Notes: a model not told the origin generated them from the letters alone. Counted from the stretch's first letter, positions 1 to 12,069 are shown. The stretch: 64,000 nucleotides of DNA from Odiellus spinosus (GCA_963920705.1 OY987225.1:15567492-15631491), one strand, 5' to 3'. Numbers and translations: made by a program.

Positions 1-257
1 AAACCCCACTAGGGCTGGATCTAGCTAAAAACTCGCCGGTGGAATGCTATATGGAACGATATACAATATTTATTCTACGTCCTCTGAGTTAGTTTAAAAC
101 TAGGTTCTGCTTTCAGGTTTCAGATGGCACAGCGAGCAACCGTAGGGGAACATCCTTCAAAGCTGAACAGGAAACATGTGTTTGGGTAAATGTAGCTTCG
201 GCAAACGCTACACTTTTTAGCGTAACGCTCTAACTCTCGGGGTAGAACTCCACGAAG
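1..257 (+). promoter_or_regulatory. Upstream region and 5' UTR of PHM
   Basis: No gene or clear TATA box seen. Bases 1-34 are the inverted match of 8,414-8,445 (shared core TTTTTAGCTAGA and CTAGTGGGGT), so the left edge of the window lies in a small repeat. The rest is taken as promoter or leader of the PHM gene by position only. Confidence 0.3.
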
Positions 258-3200
258 ATGGTTTACAAATTAATGCTGTTCTTTTTCATAGCGTACGCAG
301 CTAAAGCTTTGATAACCGAAGATATTTTTTTGAAAATGCCTCCAGTTAAACCCAGATACGTATGTTAATGTTTAATACTTGATAGTTTAGTTATTTTATT
401 AACAAAAAAAAAGTAACGCGTCATTTCACCTAGAATCAAACTTACTTGTGTACGGCGTTCAAAATGCCCAAAAATGAATATATGTACATAGGTATTTATC
501 ATTAAAAAAAAAATTGGAGCTAAAAATGTAAAAGCTTTTGAATTTATTTTCGGAATCACAGTGCCAAAAAAAAACTTATTTTCAATCAATCTTTATACAT
601 GTTTTAGGTGTATATATTAATTTCTAAAGTTTGGTAAAGTTTGAATGTAAATATAAATTAGGGCTAATCATATTATTTCAGCCTTGAACAGCGCTTGTAA
701 TGTCCAAGCATTAGGTCGGCGTTTGACCATCAAGATCTTGGACATCAAACGCCGGCCTTTTCTCTTAATGTAATGACATAACAAGCGCTACTGAAGTCTG
801 AAATAATATGATTGACCCAAATTTATACTAACTGTACTTTCAAACTTAACCAAACTTTAAAAAATAAGTTATACACTAAAAATGTGTCTAATATAATCTT
901 GTAATTTAAAAATCATTGTGTCCACGGTACTGTGATAATTAAATTTATAGATTGTTAAGTGCTTGAAAAGGGGTCATGGCCCGAAAGCTCGCAAGATTTT
1001 TAAAATTTTATAGATTTTCAACTGATTAATACTAAAAAAAGCTATTCCACGAAGTATACGCCTCGTTATTTAAAATTTTAGATAGCGTGTCTAATAATTA
1101 TGAAACAAATCTCCAATACGTTTTTTGGCATGGTGATTTCGAAAATAAATTCCAAAGCTGATACATTTTTAACTCTAGGTTCTATTTCATCTTACAGTTA
1201 TTTCTTTCTTATTATGTAACAATGCTAATATTCACGTTTTTTATGGGTGTAGTAGATTTTGTACATTCGAAGTCTACTGGAATGGAGAAAGACGCAATTC
1301 ATCATGTTCTTCTATACGGATGTAAGGTGCCGGGTTATGTGGAGAGAGACTCCCCAGATTCTGTTTGGAATTGCGGTGATAGAGATGACCCCGAAATATT
1401 AGTAAAAGCCGATGTGTGTCAGGAAGGTACCCAAATTGTTTCGAGGTTTAAAGATATCGAGGGAATACCACCAGGTGATATAAAAGGGTCTACTTCTTTT
1501 TCATTCAACACCCTGACTTTAATATGATTGTCAATGGGGCTGAACTTGATCATTATTTTCATTCTAACAGAAACCGCATTAAAGGCTGGTTTTGGCACCG
1601 ATTTAAACTATCTAGTTCTACAACTTCACTTTGGAAATGTCAATGCCATACATAGTAAGTGAAAGTTCTGATATGATTGGAAAAATAATTAATAAGGCCA
1701 TTTACAAGGTTCGAACTGAGTATCGTATGTATTATTTAAGAATATTTACATCGCTTTAAATTTTTTTTTTACGAACAAACGAATTATAAACATTATTCAT
1801 ATCTGATTGTTCGTTCTATGCATATATTATAGAAACATTTATATACTGTAGATAAAGCTCGGAATCGGATAATGAATAACTTAGGATATCCATTGATAAC
1901 TTGTCATTTTTCAGATATTTTAATTAATCCCGTATAAATTGTTCGTTAATATAAAACCAAAAAATATATCAACAGATGTGTATCAATAGTATGCGTATTA
2001 TCCGGAGATAAATAAATAAATAAATTACGCGTTTATTCAAAAGGATAATGCGAAGATAAAAATAAGACTAGAAACTCGTGTAGAACAAAATATAATAATT
2101 ATATTTTAATCTAAATTGAGTGGAACCGACTAAATTACTCAGTCTAGTTTCAAGATCTCAATTTGGGTTAAAATTCGCGAAGAAACTATAGTTTCAAAAT
2201 TTTTATCGTATAACGTATCAATTTCCTATAGCAATGAGTGCGAATAAAAAGTTTGCCTATTACATTCGGATACTTTAACTCGAATAAGAAATGGATATTT
2301 TTCGCAAACGGATAATATCTGTTTGACGTTCACGATGGTCTTATTCAATTAACAAAAGTTATACGAATTCCGAGCTCTATAGATACTATACCTGTTTATA
2401 CCCATAAGCATGACAAATTCGAAATATTATTCATTTGACATGAATCAACAGTTGCCGATTAAACAGAATACGCGGTTGTTTGGCTAGTTTTGTAGTTTTA
2501 TTTAAAGGAGCGGAAAGTTGGAAATGAAAGCTGGCTTGAAAGATCTGTCTTAGAAATATATTCTTAGTTTCAATATATCCTCTTAGCAAAACCATATCAT
2601 TTTGTTTAAAAATATGAATTACCGTTTCTCCCAAACGCTTGAATCCCCAATGATTAATTTTTCAACAAAATGGCTTTATTGAGCCAATTAATTAAGTCTA
2701 TGTTAGGCTTACCATATTCATGATATTATGCACTATGCTGGACAATATTTTCACTGGTAATATTATTATATCTTCGGATTTATTAAGCATAAAGTAGACG
2801 TTTACGCGTGGGTATTAACTTTTTTAGATTCAATATATGTAAATAACCACAATAAAACTAATATCCCCCAAAAAGAAAAACATGAAAATAAAAAAAAAAA
2901 AAACTCACCAGTTTCCATGTCTAAGATGAATGCTGTTTGAGTTTATTATATCCAAAATAACGAAAAAGTGTGGAATATTCACACTTCACGTGAAAGCTTC
3001 ATAAACGCTAATCAACACATGCCTTGGAAAGTACTAGAGCTCGTGGGTAACCCTGGGCTTACTTTCAGATGTAAATGGTCTTTATGATGCGTTTGAGCTT
3101 GCTCCATCGGAGTCGTCCAATCGCGGGATGAATCAGCATTAATTCATCGTTCATTTACCTGATAAATATATAAAATAATTGCTCTTTTAAACTATTTCAA

Positions 3201-6200
3201 AACGAGGTTGTGCCAAATTAATTTGTATATTTTGTAAAACATAAATAGCGGTGTTTCTGGTAATATGAATACAAACAATCGTTTTTCTCAGATAATTGAA
3301 GTACTAAATTGTAATTTTGGTTGTTTCTTCCTCCCTTTCGAGATTAGCGTTCATGTGATAATAGTCCTTGATAAAACTAGAGACCAACACTGAGGAAGCG
3401 TAAAGCCTTGTACTATAAGATAAAACAGTGTATGGAACTCCATACCAATAAAATACTCGTTACGACCTGAACCTTACTGGCATGGAGAATGAATTTGTGC
3501 AGTGAATTCGTGTAGAAGTCGTAGTCGTTGCCAACTTTACCAATATATTTTCATGTCTTTCGAATCTCGGCCGACGCATTTTAAAATTATTTTGTCAGCG
3601 TTAAGGTATTAAAAAGGGATAATACATTCAAGAGATTAACTTTTTCAACCGAGTTGGATTGTAAAATATGTATAAACAAAATCCAATGGCAGAGCCTGGG
3701 GTAGGTTGTATTGGCTATAGCCAACGTGTAAATTTCCAAGGGGCCCCAAAACTCATAAAAATCCTGAGCCTCGAAAACATACGAAAGGGACCTCCAAATT
3801 CTCTCAAAAGGGTTCCCTAATTGCTGTCGTCTAGCAAAAATTCAGCTACGACGAAAATGGGGGCATGTAAAAAGTTATCAGCCTACGTGGAAAAAACATC
3901 CTGGCGCCGTCACTGGTTACTGAGAACACTAGTCTAGAGAAACACTCGCACTCACTGACTCTTTCGGTTACCCGAAGAGGGAAGACCTCTATCAGCATAA
4001 CAGTTGTTTTTCTGTTTACGCAGAAACTGAAAATTATGAAACTGGGATGGTTCTAAAGACATTAACAAGCTCAACAAATGAGTAAGTTTTTTAATTTTAT
4101 TAAATTTTCAACTAACCTCAAATAGGTATGAATAAATAAAAAGAGGAGAAAAATTGGCATATCAAATTGTTACTGTTAAGAAGGGCATCGTTAAAATGTA
4201 GTGTTCTGACGAATTCAGGTTTTACAAATCAAACAGTTACTAGCGAAAAAGTTTGCTTTAAGAAGATAGAAAAGAAACAAAAATAATATCATTGATAATT
4301 AGAGTTTCCATAACTCAATGACTGTATTTATTTGGATTGTTGTTTTTATGTTCGTTGTTGAATAAGTTTTAGTCAATCTGCCGTCGGAAAAAGGGTAAAG
4401 CTGATCTTTTGTTCTTTTCCTTATTTAATACATTGCAAATATCTCGCAGACTAAAGCACTGCAGCGATAATGTCTTTACCTCAATCCTTGTAGATCAGTT
4501 AAAGTTGTTGGAACATATTTTTTGGGAACCGAAGGAGAGCTTCCTCCGAATTCTATAAGTATAGTACTACAAAATTGAATTTTTTCTTCACGATCGAACT
4601 TAACTTTTTCTTTATAGTTCGCATGGAAACAAGTTGTTTAATAGACGAAGACCTGACAATTCATCCTATTTCTTTCAGTACTCATACCCATGGACTAGGT
4701 AATGAAAATTCAATACCAGGTGAAATCATGTAAATACAATTTACGTAGAATTATATTCACAGGATTGCAAGTGGCTGCATACCTCAAGAAGAGTAACGGC
4801 ACGTGGTACCGTATTGGAATAAGTCCACCGGTAACAACGCAAGTAAGGAAATATGTACTCCCACGTCTATATGCGATATAAGTTGGTGCAAAGGGTAAAA
4901 ATGTAACGAAAAATAAAATTTTCTATAACTTTTTTATCTATGCTCTTAAGCAAGGTTACATGCTGGTATGCGTATTTAAATTTGGTTTAGAGCTCGGAAT
5001 TCTTATAACGTTTGTTAATTATTTAAGACCCTTTAAGAATACCAATCTGATATCATCAGTTGGCGAAAAAACATACATTTCTTATTCGAGTTAACGTACA
5101 GGAATGTAAGGCAAGCTCGTACTCGTTGTTATACGAAATTGGTACGAATTATTCATTCGCCGATTAGAAAATTTGAAACTATATAGTTTCTTCGCGGATT
5201 TTTACACAAATTAAGATCTCGAAGCTAGAATGTAGTAATTTAATAATTTAGATTAAAATAAAAGTATTATATTTAATTCTACGCGGATTTCGATGAACGT
5301 CATATTTTTATCCGTTTGAATAAACGCGTAATTTGTTTATCAATTAAAGTTTTATCTCCGGATAACATATCCATTTGATACGTGACTGTCTATATAATTT
5401 GAGGTTTTATATTAAGTGTTAGATGTATACTTATAACATATATATTAACAGAAGGATATGACATCAGAGGTATATTTTTAAGATCGCCATGATTCTTGTA
5501 AAAACGAGTTGTTTCCCTGACAGTCAAAGAAAAGGTCGCAAATAACAATAAATTAAATTTAACTAATTTATTAATTAAAACTTAACTATGCATAAACGAG
5601 TTTGTTTATTTCCATGTCAAATTTAAAAGTATAAATTCTACATTAACTCAACAATATATATCCGAGATCAAAATACCTGAAAAAAGCCTCGTTATTAATG
5701 GATTAGTTATTTATTATCCGATTCCGAGCTCTAATTAGGTTGAACTGTTTGAAAAATGAACTCAAATATGATATATAATAAATTCAACTAAAATTTTAAA
5801 ATACATTATATTAAACTAAAGAATTTGCATACAGTATGACGAAGAAAAAAGGTTAAACCTACCATGCAAGGTCACATACGATTATTTTTAGTTTTATTTG
5901 CTTTGGCTAGTTTAAATTAATGGTTGTGGTTTGTTGTCCTGGGGATATGTATATTTTATATCTATATTAAATGTAATTAGCCAAAAAAATAAAAGAAAAA
6001 CATTTCTGATAGACTAAATATCCTTGAAAAGCTAAATTTTAAAAGATAAAGTTATTGGACTGAAATTATATTCAGTTTTTTCTTTTTTTTTTTTTTTTTT
6101 TACTTATCATATCTAATTTCTAAAATTACACATAAATGCTATTTTTAGAAATTCCATCAAAAATTGTTTCTTGTTAATAAATTTACGTATGTTTGTTAAT

Positions 6201-9025
6201 TTAAGCACCATGGACTTGTGAACAAAACGGCTCCAGTTATACAAGCGGGTGACATTATAGTAAGTTTATTTTTTTTTATTTTATATTTACTGAAACGCGT
6301 TTGCACTTTATAAACATTAGTATTATCGTTTTTATTGGCTGGCTGGTTACAACATGAGTCTTAAAGAGATATTTGACTCTGATAACCAGTTATCTTTAAT
6401 CAATTTGGTCTGTTAAAATATGCGAAAAAAGAGTATCAAAATTTTATAGTTGATTGTCAAATTTGCGAACCGACCTCGTTAAGCCTGAATCCTTTTGTAA
6501 GAAATTTTACTCTGATGCCACTAAAATATCGAAAAAAAGGCACTTGAAATATATTTTTGGGCATATTTTAACAACCTAAATCGATTGAAAATAACTTTTT
6601 TCAAGAAAGCATTTTCTAAGAGTAGAGGCGAGACGGCCGGTCTAGTCTTAGCCTTGGTAAGCAAATCACGATGTTATTGATCCGCCAAGCGTCAACCGAA
6701 GAAATTGGCGTTCGCGCGAGTGTGACGATATTAGCTTTCTATTTTACGGCCTCTTTGGACGATAACGCTCAGAACAATGCCAACGGAATTTTTAGAAGGC
6801 CTGTGCATGCTCATTTCAAACCGGGTGACAGTAAGAGCACTTGGTATGCTTGTTTTTGCGCAATTTTAATCATAGATGGCGATTTCCAATGTTGTTTTTT
6901 TAAACAGGCTAAGAATTTCGCGCCAAAAATTCTGAAGGCTTTTTATCCCACAAAAACTAAACTTACGTAGCGTAGCGTTAATTTTGAAATCTAGCGTTTA
7001 TTTCGAAATTTTACCTTCAAAAGTACCAATTAGTAATGAATTACAATAAACATTTTCAAAATTAATAACGCTCAAGGCGAAAAGCGGTGAGGAAAACAAG
7101 GTTTGAAAAACTCACGGCTCCCTGTTTACAAGGCGCCTGCGCCAACTTTTAAGCCAATCAGAAGCGAGATAGGTTTTCAATTTAAACGTTAATGGTTGTA
7201 AGGTCGTAAAGCTTAGGCCAGGATTTCTCGGAAGACAAAGATTAGGCGGAGTACGTAAAAATTTCGAGGATGGATTTTTTTATAATTGGGAAAAACTACT
7301 TTCCGAGGAGTGGAAGAGGAATGAGATAAATTTTCTTTGCGTTTGATTGAGAAAATTCAGTCTCATAAACGGTTACCTACATTTTATCCAAAATACTACC
7401 CCCAATTACCATTTCGCCAATCCAATTTAACCCAATTCCCATTTCCCCCAAGCATTTCGCACAATCCCTTTTTACCTAATTCCAATTTCCCCATTTCCAA
7501 TTCTCCATATTTAATTTTTCCCTAAAACTTTATGATGTATCTGAAATTTAACGTATGCGCCGTATTTTTAGTAAAATGTTGTAACTTGTAAACCTACCAA
7601 AACCAACGTGACCTAACCTAACCTAACCCAACAAAATAAAATTTATAACTCCAAGAAATACGGTACTTATACTTTGGCAACAGAATACACAGACTTAACA
7701 CACGTAGCTTCCATTTTACTATGCTTAACTTCAATAATAAAGAGCCTCTTTTATACCCATTTAAAAAATGAACTCTTTTCATTAAGAATGTTTCTAGGCT
7801 AAATTCGTGCGAGTATATAAGTTTTTAATTACTAATTGAGTGCAGTATCTCATTGCCAAAAGTTCGATATAATATAATAATAAAATTCATCGTTGAAAGG
7901 GACTTTAGGTGAAAGGAAATTGGGCTAATCACATTTTGGGTGAAATGAGAAATGAAATTTTTGGGTGGAAGATAAAATTGGGACATCTCATTTTTGGGTG
8001 GAATGGGGTGACAACTCATAGATCATTGCTAAAATGTATAAAAAATTTGCAACTATTCTTGGAGAAAATAAGAATCTTCCTAAATTAAATGCGACGAGAC
8101 CCAGGTTGAACTCTCTCGTAATAATAAAAAAAATGTTTATTCCATAGGCTGCACGATGTCTCATGTACAATTCAAGAAACCACACCGTATACGTGGGGTA
8201 AGGTTACTATTAATACTTTACCAAGTCTACTAAAAAAACCGGCTAAGTTATCACCGTGCCTTGATGACTTGTTTTTTGGGATTAATTTTGTACTGGCAAA
8301 GTTATTACGTTTTGGGAGCAAAGTGGCGTCGTATTGTAGCTAAACTCTAAAACGACCCTCGTTTGTAACTTACGGGTGAATGAATAGAAAACGATATGAC
8401 TACTGCTCGTTTCAAGTTTTTAGCTAGACCCAAACCTAGTGGGGTCTAGCTACTGTATTCACTGCGGCGTGGGCGTTGGCATGGGCGTTAGCGTTGGTGT
8501 CGTGCAAGAAGACGAAGTACGTCAAAGGTTCGGAAAAGTATAGATATTTCTATTCTTTGTTCGAAGCGTGAAAAAAGGATACATTTTCAATATAGAAACA
8601 GATTCTTTTTAACGGCTCTTTTTGTGGGTTCCAAGTTAATTTATTATACTAACTATACTCGTCACGAGTAGTAGTAAAATAAGATGAAATAAGTACACGC
8701 TTATCAGCCCATTAATTTATAAAATTTGCAACTTACCATTTTAATATTAGTTTTAAACTTATGGAAACAATAATGAATTTAATATTTTTTCAGTTTCGAT
8801 ACAATACAGGAAATGTGCAATTTCTATTTGAATTATTATACCGACGAAGGAAGTACTATGCGAGACAAGTACTGTTATACTGAAGGCCCACCTAAATATT
8901 ACTGGGAAATGGAAGATTACATGAAAGATTTGCCAGCATGGATCGAAGATGATCTGCATTTAGTTGACGAACAGTTAAAACAGAGGAAGATGCATGATGA
9001 GAAAGAAAATATGTATATGAGATAG
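258..9025 (+). CDS. Phm: Peptidylglycine alpha-hydroxylating monooxygenase (PHM), 11 exons, complete
   Basis: Copper- and ascorbate-dependent enzyme of the secretory pathway that hydroxylates the alpha carbon of C-terminal glycine, the first step of peptide-hormone amidation. Exons: 258-359, 434-491, 1253-1474, 1571-1654, 4024-4081, 4494-4558, 4618-4698, 4763-4842, 6206-6259, 8148-8197, 8794-9025. All introns are GT-AG, all phases agree, and the total of 1086 nt gives 361 residues, the usual length of monofunctional insect PHM. Residues 1-17 are a signal peptide; the ATG context is AAGATGG. CuH ligands are His70-His71 (IHHVLLYGC) and His147 (LQLHFGN). CuM ligands are His219 and His221 (THTHGLG) and Met292 (QEMCNFY). 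Cysteine pairs expected from rat PHM are present: 40-94, 77-109, 203-312, 272-293. Sequons lie at Asn35, 174, 235, 256 and 279. There is no lyase (PAL) domain. Oddity: Ser217 stands where rat Arg240 binds the substrate carboxylate. Family seen directly; substrate specificity is inference. Confidence 0.95.
518..1174. mobile_element. Family M MITE in PHM intron 2
   Basis: Ends AGCTAAAAATGTA and TACATTTTTAACT are inverted, and the similarity continues inward (TTTATTTTCGGAATCAC against its complement). The centre is a second hairpin: about 600-705 pairs with about 790-890, including CTAATCATATTATTTCAG against its complement. Non-coding foldback element. Relatives lie at 15,615, 57,674 and 63,140. 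Confidence 0.75.
1855..2378 (+). mobile_element. Family A element, copy A1, full length
   Basis: Runs from AAGCTCGGAATCGGATAATG to GAATTCCGAGCTCT; about 525 bp, no coding capacity. Flanks TGTAGATA and TATAGATA look like an imperfect 8-bp target duplication, which would suit a hAT-like mobiliser. The two ends share only the outer GAGCTCGGAAT; the interiors of the two halves differ. Confidence 0.75.
2379..4023. other. Rest of PHM intron 4
   Basis: AT-rich, with an A-run near 2,890. No exon signal found apart from the acceptor at 4,023. A hAT-type MITE lies at 3,684-3,915. An open frame on the minus strand at 2,431-2,634 has no recognisable motif and I do not call it. Confidence 0.5.
3684..3915. 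mobile_element. hAT-type MITE
   Basis: About 230 bp with imperfect inverted ends, CAATGGCAGAGCCTGGGG on the left and CAGTGACGGCGCCAGGATG as the complement of the right end. CAGTGGCG-like termini are typical of hAT elements. No clear 8-bp duplication remains, so it is probably old. Confidence 0.55.
4989..5732 (-). mobile_element. Family A element, copy A2, with an internal insertion
   Basis: Runs AGAGCTCGGAATTC to CCGAGCTCT, reversed relative to A1, in PHM intron 8. It is about 200 bp longer than A1; roughly 5,445-5,645 has no counterpart in other copies and interrupts the A sequence. Flanks AATTTGGTT and AATTAGGTT suggest an imperfect 8-9-bp duplication. Confidence 0.7.
5740..6205. other. 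PHM intron 8, right part
   Basis: AT-rich, with a T-run of about 20 near 6,080. No exon or repeat family recognised before the acceptor at 6,205. Confidence 0.4.
6260..8147. other. PHM intron 9
   Basis: No exon recognised. From 7,380 to 7,530 the + strand is a degenerate pyrimidine-rich repeat (CCCAATTCCCATTTCCCC type), and 7,900-8,010 holds a purine-rich near-complement (GGGTGGAA, GAAATG), so 7,370-8,020 may be a decayed foldback element. A short CCTAACCTAACC tract lies near 7,612. Open frames here read these repeats and show no protein motif. Confidence 0.4.
8405..8450 (-). repeat. Short repeat end matching window positions 1-34
   Basis: AAGTTTTTAGCTAGACCC and CTAGTGGGGT are the inverted match of the first bases of the window, in PHM intron 10. 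Too short to assign to a family. Confidence 0.4.
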
Positions 9026-9030
9026 ATATG

Positions 9031-9540
9031 TATAACCAAGAATAGATTCAACACCTCTGGTATAAAGGCCCATTTACAAAAGAGTGGAAAGCTGAAGCGT
9101 AATCTGATGCATGGAGCAATAACAACAGGAGGCATATGTTCATACATCGTTTAAAAATGAGATTTTGGAACCTATGCCTCCTCTTGTTATTGTTCCATGC
9201 ATCGGCTTACGCTTAAGCTTGCCGCTCTTTTGTAAACGGGCCTTAACGCTAGTTTCGAGCGGGTGGAGCTTACTAGATTTGACGTTATATGCGTTATGAT
9301 TTTCATCCTATCACGAGCTATCGAGGTCCGCGACAGAGAGCTAGCTCTGCCGGTAGAGCCTATCCCCGCAGCCTGATACCCCCCCCCCCGCACTTATCGT
9401 AGAAAACAGCCAACCGCTTCCTGTGCACGTGACATGAGGCGCGGCGTAAGACCTCCGTAGGCTCCATCCGCTTGAGACTAGCGCGCGGACAAACGTATAG
9501 CTCTTCCATATTCTTGTGTTGAATCTATTCTTGGTATAAC
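9031..9540. mobile_element. Nested foldback MITEs in the PHM 3' region
   Basis: Outer arms: TAACCAAGAATAGATTCAAC near 9,031 and its complement ending near 9,538. Inner arms: about 9,065-9,140 (CCCATTTACAAAAGAG, GCATGGAGCAATAACAA) against 9,175-9,245. The element starts within a few bases of the PHM stop, so the 3' UTR probably contains it. A C-run lies near 9,378. Confidence 0.7.
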
Positions 9541-9547
9541 CAGGCAC

Positions 9548-9553
9548 AATAAA
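9548..9553 (+). promoter_or_regulatory. Candidate polyadenylation signal of PHM
   Basis: AATAAA just past the foldback element in the 3' region. No transcript evidence; AATAAA is common in AT-rich DNA. Confidence 0.3.
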
Positions 9554-9619
9554 TTGTTAAAAAATACCCAGAAGGAGTTTATGTACTTGGAGATTATTGT
9601 GTAGAATATTTGGGTGACC

Positions 9620-10480
9620 CTCATTAGAGCACTTCCCAAAAGAGCACTTTACCCAAAAAAACACGTTTTTTTGTGTAAAATTTGTGCTCTTTTGGGAAAG
9701 TGCTCTTGTGGGAAAGCGCCCTTGTGGGAAAGGAAAGCGCACTTTTGGGAAAGCGTCGTTTACGAAAAGCGTTCAATGGGTGTATCTGAGTGGGGTAGTT
9801 TAATATAAGGAATTCCTGATTCTTGAAACAGTTTGGAAGCTTTTAATTTAATATGTATATAAAAAATTTAGGTTAGATTAGGATCTATAGTGCCTTAATT
9901 TTATATGAAGCGGCGATTTTATTATATGGTTCTTGGGAAAGCGCTCTTTAAGAAAAAGCTCCATTTTGGGAAAGCGATCTTTTCGAGAAGCGCTCTTTTG
10001 GGAAAGCGTTGTTTTGGGAACCTCTCTTTTCGAGATGCACTCTTTTGACAATCGCTCTTATTGAAAAAAAGGACTGCGCTCTTTTCGAGATACGCTCTTT
10101 TGGGAAAGCGCTCTTTTCGAGATGCGCTATTTTGGGAAGGCGCTCTTTTTGAGATACATTCATTTGGGTAATTGCTCTTATTGAAAAAAGGGCTGCGCTC
10201 ATTTGGGAAAGCGCTCTTTTCGAGATGCGGTCTTTTGGGAAGGCGCTGTTTTGGGCATAGATGGGCATGCTTCGCGGGGTGTAATACAATGGAAGGCTAG
10301 CGAAGCACGTCGCGTGAAGTGCTTCGTCAGCCTTCCACTGTACTAAACTCCGTGAAGCACGCCCATCAATGGTTTTGAGAAAGCACTCTTTTTAGAAAGT
10401 GCTCTTTTTGAGATGCTCTCTTTTGGGAAATAGCTCTTATTGAAAAAAAGGGTTGCGCTCTTTTGGAAAGCGCTTTCACT
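9620..10480. repeat. Degenerate minisatellite, GCGCTCTTTTGGGAAA unit
   Basis: Many imperfect copies of a 15-32-base unit alternating GCGCTCTTTTGGGAAA with GCGCTCTTTTCGAGAT, less regular at the left. Long open frames on both strands (for example minus strand 9,948-10,289) are products of this periodicity and are not called as genes. Confidence 0.75.
10261..10366. mobile_element. Tiny foldback element inside the minisatellite
   Basis: ATGGGCATGCTTCGCGG pairs with the complement near 10,349-10,366, and AATGGAAGGCT pairs with AGCCTTCCACT. The loop holds a second hairpin around GCGAAGCAC and GTGCTTCGT. About 106 bp; no target duplication visible. Confidence 0.55.
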
Positions 10481-10509
10481 GAGAACACCCGAATATTTTG
10501 GCTAGGATT

Positions 10510-10640
10510 GCAAGTTTTCCCCAAAACGGTTGTAACCGGTTAAAACCGTCCCGAGATAATCGTGTTTGTCTAGCTAGCGTTGTTTATTTATACATCTCTC
10601 ACAATTTCGATAAAACCTTATGAGGCATCATCGAGGGGGT
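10510..10640 (-). repeat. Family L end fragment
   Basis: GTTTATTTATACATCTCTCA followed by CAATTTCGATAAAACCTTATGAGG (split match) resembles the palindromic end of L2 near 58,615-58,670. Outside it sits a different palindrome, ACGGTTGTAACCGGTTAAAACCG. Only the end of the family is present. Confidence 0.5.
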
Positions 10641-10708
10641 GAAATTGAAAATTTGGGAATTCATTGTAGCTTAAAAAACCAAAATATTTTAATGGAATTT
10701 TTTCAGCA

Positions 10709-11060
10709 ATCGTGAATGTCGATTAGACATTATCCATTCAAAAATATCCATTTCTTATTCGAGTTAACGTATACCTGAGTGCAAGACAAAGTTTTTATTC
10801 GCACTCGTTGTTATAGTAAATTGGTACGTTATACGAGTTATGCATTCGCCGAGAAGAAAATTTGAAAGTCGAGTTTCTTCGAAGATTTTAACCTAAATTG
10901 AGAACTCGAAGAATGATACAAGTTTTGTCAGTTCCTTTCAATTTAGATTAAAATATAATTATTATTATACAAAAACGAAGCTTTGCTTCGTACTTCTAAA
11001 AAATGTATTTATACCCAACCAAAGATGTAAAGGTAAAAATTCATAACCGTGTTAAAATCC
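10709..11060. repeat. Partial family A (A3) abutting a D-like end
   Basis: 10,709-10,975 matches the interior and one end of family A in reverse (TTCTTATTCGAGTTAACGTA, GTTTCTTCG, TTTCAATTTAGATTAAAATA). At 10,975 it meets TACAAAAACG with CTTTGCTTCGTACTTC, a diverged family D end. Both pieces are truncated at the junction. Confidence 0.55.
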
Positions 11061-12069
11061 CATAGGTTGGGTAAGGTTGGGTTAGATTGGGTTGGGTTGG
11101 GCTGGCTAGGAGCTCTTGGATTTTAATATGGAAATTTAAGAATTTCAAATACATTTTACTAAATTTCTGCTGGTCGTAGATTTTTTAAATGTTTTTTCCT
11201 CATTATTATGGAATAATGAGGAAAAAACATTTAAAAAATCATCATTTTAACAAGTTATTTTTGAACGATTTTGAGTGTTATAAAACGCTTATCTAAACTC
11301 GCCAAAGGTTTCGCGGTAGTTTTAAGTTAATTGCTAAAGTTGCAAATTAGTCTCGCTAAGCCTAAATCCGTTTTAAAAGAACTTAGAAAAGTTAGTTTCT
11401 GATGATACTGAAATAGTATAGAAAAATGGCATGTGAACCATATTAATGTAGCCGCGCTATTTCTAAAGCCCGATGCACACAGACTTATTTTCACGCGTTT
11501 CCCGCTGGTACGCCCATATAAGTAAATGGGCGCGTCATGTAAGTCTGTACATCCGGCTTAAACAAACATCTCTGCAGGTTCACGCGCCATTTCAATGACA
11601 TTTGAAAAAAAAATCAGAACTCTATTCGACCCTAATTTCGTAAATTTAATAATTAACCACCAATATATTATAAGACTTTATCGAGTTTTGATATTTATAG
11701 TTATGTCTTAACAGTCTATATTGTTTAAAAATAACTTGTCTCTAGATGGTATCTCTTTATAAATTGTATCTAGAAATTACCCTCAAACAGCGGCGGAAAT
11801 ATTGTAATCTAATGAATATGACTTAAACATATTTTATAAAATCAACAGTTCGCTTTATAAAGTTGAATTTCGTTTATTTAAAAATATTTCGTTCTTCTTA
11901 ATATTTCATTCATATTTTACAGAATGTTTGGGTCTAGTGCTCAAGTGAGTTGACCATTAAATTATTATAAGTCCATCAGATCATTTACTTGCAAAGATTT
12001 GATCTTTGCGATCCCGGGAATTTAATTTTTTAATCCCATCGGGTATATTTAAGCAAATATTCTTGTCCC
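11061..12069. other. Intergenic stretch
   Basis: Contains a GGTTGGGTTAGG-like tract (about 11,070-11,110), the perfect hairpin described separately, and AT-rich DNA. An imperfect inverted pair (CAGACTTATTTTCACGCG, CGCGTCATGTAAGTCTG) flanks about 11,480-11,560. No gene seen. Confidence 0.4.
11179..11240. repeat. Perfect 29-bp-arm hairpin
   Basis: Arms of 29 bases starting GATTTTTTAAATG and ending CATTTAAAAAATC pair perfectly around a 4-base ATGG loop. The lack of mismatches in a region of old repeats implies recent formation or gene conversion. Confidence 0.8.

Noticed and set aside
1198-1252. Longer PHM exon 3 beginning after the acceptor at 1,197
   Set aside because: It is in frame but would add a hydrophobic stretch foreign to PHM and leave out Cys40. 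The exon at 434-491 joined to 1,253 gives the conserved YLCT and YIVDF sequence.
9948-10289. 113-codon minus-strand frame rich in Ser, Lys, Arg
   Set aside because: It is the GCGCTCTTTTGGGAAA minisatellite read in one frame; the opposite strand is open as well.
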